Source of the DNA: Flavipsychrobacter sp.
GTDB lineage: Bacteria > Bacteroidota > Bacteroidia > Chitinophagales > Chitinophagaceae
Reading direction: 5' to 3'
Assembly: GCA_031292525.1 (NCBI GenBank)
Contig: JARLGY010000016.1
Location: 115,140-179,139 of the forward strand
DNA length: 64,000 nucleotides
Shown: positions 59,445 to 64,000 of the stretch, piece by piece
How the letters are laid out: the number at the start of each line of letters is the position of its first letter
How positions within the stretch are numbered: position 1 is the stretch's first letter
The notes under the pieces: generated by a model
What the model was told of the DNA's origin: nothing
Databases searched by the model: none
The model's input: only the letters and a program-made list of their open reading frames with translations
Made by a program: the position numbers and the translations under genes

Positions 59445-60164
59445 TCAGGCAGCTTTGTCAAATTCAATAAACCGTACCAGTTCGCGTTTGGCTATAGGCA
59501 GTAAAGTTTCATCGAGCGGTATGCTGAATGGGAACTCAATACTATATACGGCTGGATTTGGCAAGATGCGGTTAGACCTTATTATATCGAGCTTAATACT
59601 GGGGTAGGTGTTGGTGAAGCTTCTCCGCCAACTTTGCATGTAGGTAAGTTTTACCCCTTTATAGCGCGCATTCTGATGTTCAAACAAGCTTATATTATAA
59701 GCATAACCACGAATCTCTGAATAATCGCCGTATTGCAAGAGTATATAGCCTTCATTCTTGTACAATGGCACTATACCTACAGGTTGTATCTCCAGTTTCT
59801 TTTCAACGAAGTCGTATATGCCAGCACCATTGTCTATGGTAGTTTTCAGTTCGTCAATACCATATTGAATTATGTGCTCCAGTTCCTGCATCACACCATC
59901 ATCCTGTAGCATGTTTTCATATACCACCTCCAATTTCTGCATATTGATCTGGTCCATCCTTTTGGGGAACTGGTCTTGCAGAAAGCGTTTGTTATCCCTG
60001 AAAGCCACAAGATTGTTGTAGTGGAATATCGTATCGGACAGTTGCGGGTATAGCTTTGTTTCTGTGAAATATTTGTTTACTTCCTGCAGGTAGGCCAGCA
60101 GGCGGTATTTTTGAAGTTCAAAATCTATAAACCCTTCCATAAACCATGTTTCGCTCAAGTTCAT
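59445..60164 (-). CDS. Hypothetical protein, 239 aa
   Basis: A 239-residue soluble protein starting MNLSETWFMEGFIDFELQKY; helical N-terminal half with a heptad-like stretch (YENMLQDDGVMQELEHI) and a beta-rich C-terminal half (YILLQYGDYSEIRGYAYNIS, VYSIEFPFSIPLDE). No known domain is recognised; the style resembles conserved Bacteroidota proteins. A 131-bp gap separates it from the acyl-CoA dehydrogenase upstream. Confidence 0.72.
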   Translation of the reverse strand: MNLSETWFMEGFIDFELQKYRLLAYLQEVNKYFTETKLYPQLSDTIFHYNNLVAFRDNKRFLQDQFPKRMDQINMQKLEVVYENMLQDDGVMQELEHIIQYGIDELKTTIDNGAGIYDFVEKKLEIQPVGIVPLYKNEGYILLQYGDYSEIRGYAYNISLFEHQNARYKGVKLTYMQSWRRSFTNTYPSIKLDIIRSNRILPNPAVYSIEFPFSIPLDETLLPIAKRELVRFIEFDKAA

Positions 60165-60295
60165 AACATCCCGGTTTTACAATAACCAAATCAAAATCAA
60201 TGCCAATATATATGGTGTTACTACAAAATACATAAAGGTTATGCAATTTGTATGTGTGACCTTGACAGTTAAGTATAAACGCTAAATGGCGGTAT

Positions 60296-61405
60296 TTATT
60301 TATCGCTGCCAAAAACAAGCAGACTGTGCTGGCCGGCGGTATGTATATCGCGCCATACACGGTTTAACTGAGTGCCAGGGTTTGCTGCAGCAAGGCCGCA
60401 ATAAGGGTACAGCGCATTGACGGTACGTTTTGCAGTTTCTGATAATAAATGAGCTGTGGTATTTACAGCCATTCTTGTGGCTTTGTCGATATGGCCATTG
60501 TTGATGCACATGTCCCAAGACTGGTTTAGATCATCGTAAAAGGCAGCCCTAGCACTATTGAGTTGTTGCAGGTGGATGTAAAAAGCATTCTTTACTACGT
60601 CCAGCTCTTTAAGCAGGACACCTTGCCTGTTTTTTTTCTCGTCAAATATCTTTTCTGCCAGCTCTATAAAATGCAGCGCCATACCTGATATGTTTATAGC
60701 CAGAGTAGCCCAGGCAAGTTGCATAAAAGGGTACTGATATAGCGGTGCATTGATGCGCGCTTCTTTAGCATCAATTTTAAATGTGCGGTTATGTGGTACC
60801 ACAACGTTGTTGACTTCGTACCTGTGGCTAGAAGTGCCCCTCATGCCCATATATGGCCAGCCCGGTATAATGGAAACCTCGTCTTTAAGAAATGTAAAAG
60901 ATAGTATCATTTCATTGCCTTCACTGTCCAGACGGGGAACATTATTCTCGCGGATGATGCAGTTGGCTGTGAATACTGTGGCGTGCTGTGCCCCTGTGGC
61001 GTGCAGCCATTTGCCTGTTACCCGGTAACCACCTGGCTCCAAATCTGCAAATCCAGTTGGGGCGCCGCTACCTGCAAGGCACGCATGGTTGCCAGTGAAT
61101 ATTTGTTTTGAAAATTTGGGGTCAATAAAGCCGCCAAACCAGCCAGCACCGGCACATAAAGTTACTGCCCAGCCCAAACTTCCATCGGCATGGGCAAGGT
61201 CTTCCTCAAGTTGCACTACGTGCGGCAAAGAAAGCTCCAATCCTCCATAGACAGTAGGTGTCAGCATTTTAAACCAATGCTGGTCGTGAATTAGTTGAAG
61301 TTGTTCTGTAGTCAGCTTACCTTGTTGCTCCGCATTACCGGCATATTGCCGTATGGTATTTACCTGCTCGGCAGTAAGATGGGTGAAGGCCAGGGTAGAA
61401 GTCAT
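60296..61405 (-). CDS. Acyl-CoA dehydrogenase family flavoprotein
   Basis: A 369-residue protein of the acyl-CoA dehydrogenase fold: N-terminal helical domain (about 10-110, TPTVYGGLELSLPHVVQLEE), middle beta domain (about 120-225, VTGKWLHATGAQHATVFT), C-terminal helical bundle (about 230-369, AWATLAINISGMALHFIELA). The short length and lack of an obvious catalytic Glu suggest a HpaC/NcnH-like hydroxylase-type member rather than a fatty acid dehydrogenase. It follows the LptF/G-like gene with a 16-bp gap. Confidence 0.82.
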   Translation of the reverse strand: MTSTLAFTHLTAEQVNTIRQYAGNAEQQGKLTTEQLQLIHDQHWFKMLTPTVYGGLELSLPHVVQLEEDLAHADGSLGWAVTLCAGAGWFGGFIDPKFSKQIFTGNHACLAGSGAPTGFADLEPGGYRVTGKWLHATGAQHATVFTANCIIRENNVPRLDSEGNEMILSFTFLKDEVSIIPGWPYMGMRGTSSHRYEVNNVVVPHNRTFKIDAKEARINAPLYQYPFMQLAWATLAINISGMALHFIELAEKIFDEKKNRQGVLLKELDVVKNAFYIHLQQLNSARAAFYDDLNQSWDMCINNGHIDKATRMAVNTTAHLLSETAKRTVNALYPYCGLAAANPGTQLNRVWRDIHTAGQHSLLVFGSDK

Positions 61406-61421
61406 AAAGTTGATAACATAT

Positions 61422-62507
61422 TTACTTGATCTGCCTCCTGTAAAGATACAAGGCTACAAAGGAGAACATGATATTAGGTATCCATACAGATAGCATGGGA
61501 TTGAGGCCGGCCTTTGTAGAAAATGTAGTGGATAGCTGCAGGAACATGATGTACAATGCACTAATGGCTATGCCCAAGGCCAGGTGCAAGCCACTACCAC
61601 CCCTTATTTTGCGACTGGCTATACATGCACCTATGATGGTAAGTATAAGCCCCGCAAAAGGCTGCGCGGTGCGGCGGTCTTTTTCTACATAAAAGGGATT
61701 CATATTTTCACTGCCACGGAGGGTTTGCTCCTTTATATAATCCATGATCTCGGGCGTGGTTAGTGCCTCTTTTATGGCTTCGTTGTTATTGAGATCTTTG
61801 GGAGTGAATGACGGATAATTTTCATCCAGATCGGTAAGTAGTTTCAGATTTTCGTGAATGCCGTTATTGGTGCGTACTTCTACGCCATGCAGGTGCCATA
61901 TCTTTTTTACACTATCGTAGTTGACACGATCGGCAAATATTTTTTGCTTTATTTGTGTGCCATCTATGGTTTCTGCGGTGAAGTGGTAGCCGGTATTGCT
62001 GGTGAAATCGTAACTCTGTACAAAGACATACAGATCTTTAGAAAGACGGAGGTGCACATTGCGATCGCTGGTGACTATGGCACCGTGTATGTATTTATCC
62101 TCGAAGGCCAGGCGCTGTTTATTGGCATTAGGTATGATCCAGTTGTTGGCAATAAGCGATATGAGGCACAAGAAGCCACCACCAATAAGATATGGCCTTA
62201 AAAAGCGCTGAAAAGATACCCCACTGGCAAGAATAGCAATGATCTCTGACTTATAGGCAAGCTGCGAGGTAAAGAAAATAGTAGCAATGAATATAAATAA
62301 AGGGAACAGCAGCGCAGTAATATGCGGTATGAAATTCTTGTAATAATTAGCAATAGCTGCAACTGGCGCTTTATGACTTACGAAGTCATCTACTTTTTCG
62401 GAATAGTCGATGACGCACGATATTACAGCCAATATCATGATGGCGTAAAAGAAAGTGCCCAAAAACTTTTTAAGCAGGTACCAGTCCAGTTTTTTAATAA
62501 AACCCAT
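61422..62507 (-). CDS. LptF/LptG family lipopolysaccharide export permease
   Basis: A 361-residue inner-membrane protein with the LptF/G layout: three N-terminal helices (LGTFFYAIMILAVISCVIDY, FIPHITALLFPLFIFIATIF, LIGGGFLCLISLIANNWIIP), a periplasmic beta-jellyroll (about 135-265; RLSKDLYVFVQSYDFTSNTG, IWHLHGVEVRTNNG) and three C-terminal helices (PFAGLILTIIGACIASRKIR). The family moves LPS from the inner membrane to the LptA bridge. Operon with tgt (12-bp gap). Confidence 0.9.
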   Translation of the reverse strand: MGFIKKLDWYLLKKFLGTFFYAIMILAVISCVIDYSEKVDDFVSHKAPVAAIANYYKNFIPHITALLFPLFIFIATIFFTSQLAYKSEIIAILASGVSFQRFLRPYLIGGGFLCLISLIANNWIIPNANKQRLAFEDKYIHGAIVTSDRNVHLRLSKDLYVFVQSYDFTSNTGYHFTAETIDGTQIKQKIFADRVNYDSVKKIWHLHGVEVRTNNGIHENLKLLTDLDENYPSFTPKDLNNNEAIKEALTTPEIMDYIKEQTLRGSENMNPFYVEKDRRTAQPFAGLILTIIGACIASRKIRGGSGLHLALGIAISALYIMFLQLSTTFSTKAGLNPMLSVWIPNIMFSFVALYLYRRQIK

Positions 62508-62519
62508 CAGCCAAGTTAA

Positions 62520-63650
62520 TTATAATCGTGTTTTAAGTACCGGTATCATTTCATTTTTCCAGCTATTGTAGTCGCCCAGCAAAATGTGGGCCCGCGCCTG
62601 CTTTACCAGGTGGAGGTAAAAGGCGAGGTTGTGTATGCTTGCAATAGTGAGCGCCAGGAACTCACCGGCAACAAACAGGTGGCGAAGGTACGCTTTAGTG
62701 TAATAATTGCTTGTAGGACAGTCGATACCATCGTCCAAAGGACTGAAATCGGCTTCCCACTTCTTGTTTTTGATGTTGATAACCCCTTTTGAAGTGAACA
62801 GCATACCGTTGCGACCATTACGCGTGGGCATTACACAATCGAACATATCTATGCCCAGTGCAATGTTCTCCAGAATGTTCCAGGGGGTGCCTACGCCCAT
62901 GAGGTAACGAGGTTTATCGGCAGGGAGATGCTCGCAGCAGAGGGCGCACATTTCGTACATCATCTCTTCGGGTTCGCCTACGGAGAGGCCACCAATGGCA
63001 TTACCATCGCACTCCATACCCGCAATAAACTCTGACGAGGCTATGCGTAGATCTTTATAAGTACTGCCTTGTATGATAGGGAACAAAGACTGGGTGTGGC
63101 CATACTTAGGCTCGGTATTGCCCATATGTTTTACACAACGCGCCAGCCAGCGGTGGGTAAGCTCCATAGATTTTTTAGCGTATGAATAGTCGGACGGGTA
63201 GGGAGGGCACTCGTCGAACGCCATGATGATATCGGCACCGATGGTGCGCTCTATCTCAATCACCTTTTCGGGGGTAAACAGGTGGCGTGAGCCATCTATA
63301 TGCGACTGGAACATGGCACCATCTTCTGTAAGCTTACGGTTGGCAGCTAATGAAAATACCTGGTAGCCGCCACTATCTGTAAGTATTGGTCTATCCCAAT
63401 CCATGAATTTGTGCAGGCCGCCAGCTTGCTCTAGTATGCCTGTGCCGGGGCGCAGGTACAGATGGTATGTATTGCCAAGTATGATCTGGGCATCAACTTC
63501 TTGTTTGAGCTGGGTTTGTGTAACTGCCTTAACGCTGCCTACGGTGCCGACTGGCATAAAGATGGGCGTTTCTATCTGCCCATGATCGGTAGTAATGACG
63601 CCAGCGCGGGCGGAGGAGCCGGGGTCTGTTGCTGTTAATTGGAAATCCAT
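62520..63650 (-). CDS. tgt: tRNA-guanine transglycosylase
   Basis: A 376-residue enzyme exchanging the wobble guanine of Asn, Asp, His and Tyr tRNAs for the queuine precursor preQ1. Motifs: ILTDSGGYQVFSL (catalytic Asp), AFDECPPY, GGLSVGEPEEMM, MGVGTPWNILENIALGIDMF (second Asp) and the C-terminal zinc region CPTSNYYTKAYLRHLFV, where the usual Cys-rich motif is partly replaced. First gene of the tgt-lptF/G-acyl-CoA dehydrogenase run. Confidence 0.94.
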   Translation of the reverse strand: MDFQLTATDPGSSARAGVITTDHGQIETPIFMPVGTVGSVKAVTQTQLKQEVDAQIILGNTYHLYLRPGTGILEQAGGLHKFMDWDRPILTDSGGYQVFSLAANRKLTEDGAMFQSHIDGSRHLFTPEKVIEIERTIGADIIMAFDECPPYPSDYSYAKKSMELTHRWLARCVKHMGNTEPKYGHTQSLFPIIQGSTYKDLRIASSEFIAGMECDGNAIGGLSVGEPEEMMYEMCALCCEHLPADKPRYLMGVGTPWNILENIALGIDMFDCVMPTRNGRNGMLFTSKGVINIKNKKWEADFSPLDDGIDCPTSNYYTKAYLRHLFVAGEFLALTIASIHNLAFYLHLVKQARAHILLGDYNSWKNEMIPVLKTRL

Positions 63651-63688
63651 TTATATGAAATGCGGTAATGCGATAATTAAAAGTGATG

Positions 63689-63696
63689 CAAAGGTA
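63689..63696 (-). promoter_or_regulatory. -7 element of tgt
   Basis: TACCTTTG on the minus strand, 38 bases upstream of the tgt ATG. Confidence 0.6.
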
Positions 63697-63831
63697 GAAT
63701 TTTAAGAAGCCGGGTAAAATGTATTTATACTGTTGAAGGGATATATTTTGTGTGGGATAGGGTAATATGAGTGTTGAATATGAAATATGTGCCATGTAAA
63801 CTACGTTGAGGAAGTGGTTATCCGTCCGGTT

Positions 63832-63876
63832 GCGAGTGTAACCACCCGGCCGTTGGCCACCCCTCCTTGAAAAAAG
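63832..63876 (+). repeat. Truncated copy of the CCCCTCCTT hairpin repeat
   Basis: GCGAGTGTAACCACCCGGCC (63832) through CCCCTCCTTGAAAAAAG (ending 63876) matches the repeat at 44336-44381, but the right half of the stem (GAGGGG) is replaced by CTAATCC. The break lies about 50 bases before a transposase start codon. Confidence 0.7.
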
Positions 63877-63926
63877 CTAATCCTTACCCAAAAGTCTTAT
63901 AGTTATTTTTGCATACAAAAATCTCT

Positions 63927-64000
63927 ATGCATAACATTACGGTCAAGGATTTCCCTCATCTTGATTTTGGTGATAAGAGGCGTGATAGGCGATTTGTGAC
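63927..64000 (+). mobile_element. IS4/Tn5-like transposase gene, N-terminal 24 codons, cut by window edge
   Basis: Open frame from ATG 63927 to the window end: MHNITVKDFPHLDFGDKRRD then RRFV. The LDFGDKRRDRR motif fits the N-terminal DNA-binding domain of IS4/Tn5-family transposases (like L-GD-RR-x-R). A -7-type TATTTTTG (63904-63911) lies 15 bases upstream. The left end of the element is probably near 63876, where a hairpin repeat is interrupted. Confidence 0.7.

Overview
The window looks like chromosomal DNA of a Bacteroidota bacterium, most likely a Chitinophagaceae-type Sphingobacteriia member. The evidence is a TonB-dependent receptor paired with a DUF4249 lipoprotein, two proteins with C-terminal type IX secretion sorting domains, a PID-CTERM-like small protein, a LruC-domain lipoprotein, near absence of Shine-Dalgarno sequences, and many copies of the Bacteroidota -7 promoter element TAnnTTTG just upstream of genes. 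The taxonomic call is inference from gene families and promoter style, not from a marker gene.

Layout. 1-13 kb: an SF1 helicase cut by the window edge, TonB receptor plus lipoprotein, a minus-strand housekeeping run (Fe-S CCG-domain protein, ribH, TPR protein, PDH E1 alpha), recF, a duplicated outer-membrane-like pair and an SDR-AraC pair. 13-18.5 kb: a three-gene minus-strand restriction operon (zinc-ribbon protein, Mrr-type nuclease, 1197-residue type IIG-like enzyme) lying against a hairpin-rich non-coding repeat. 19-37.6 kb: deoxyhypusine-synthase-like enzyme, citrate synthase, secreted/lipoprotein genes, then a dense set of SDR oxidoreductases with AraC and HxlR regulators. 37.6-44.5 kb: a second accessory island bounded by inverted copies of the same repeat and carrying a TPR protein, a TcmP / phage Gp37-Gp68 pair, an anti-phage dCTP deaminase, a tiny gene whose terminator overlaps its own stop codon, and an XRE regulator on a perfect 24-bp palindrome. 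44.5-53 kb: amidohydrolase-SPOR-deoC, icd, a PhoR/PhoB-like pair, a PolB-like exonuclease and holA. 53-59.4 kb: two TetR circuits with visible operators. 59.4-64 kb: hypothetical protein, acyl-CoA dehydrogenase, LptF/G-like permease, tgt, and the first 24 codons of an IS4/Tn5-like transposase that appears to have inserted into a hairpin repeat.

How the genes work together. Core metabolism is represented by citrate synthase, isocitrate dehydrogenase, PDH E1 alpha, riboflavin synthesis and deoxynucleoside breakdown, and replication/repair by recF, holA and the exonuclease. Two accessory islands are defence-like and share a modular non-coding repeat at their edges. That repeat has stems that change in a compensatory way between copies, and it is the strongest candidate for something not yet described. 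The second strongest is the gene set inside the 38.4-43.8 kb island. Regulatory wiring is unusually legible: HxlR, XRE and both TetR regulators have inverted repeats placed on recognisable Bacteroidota promoters.
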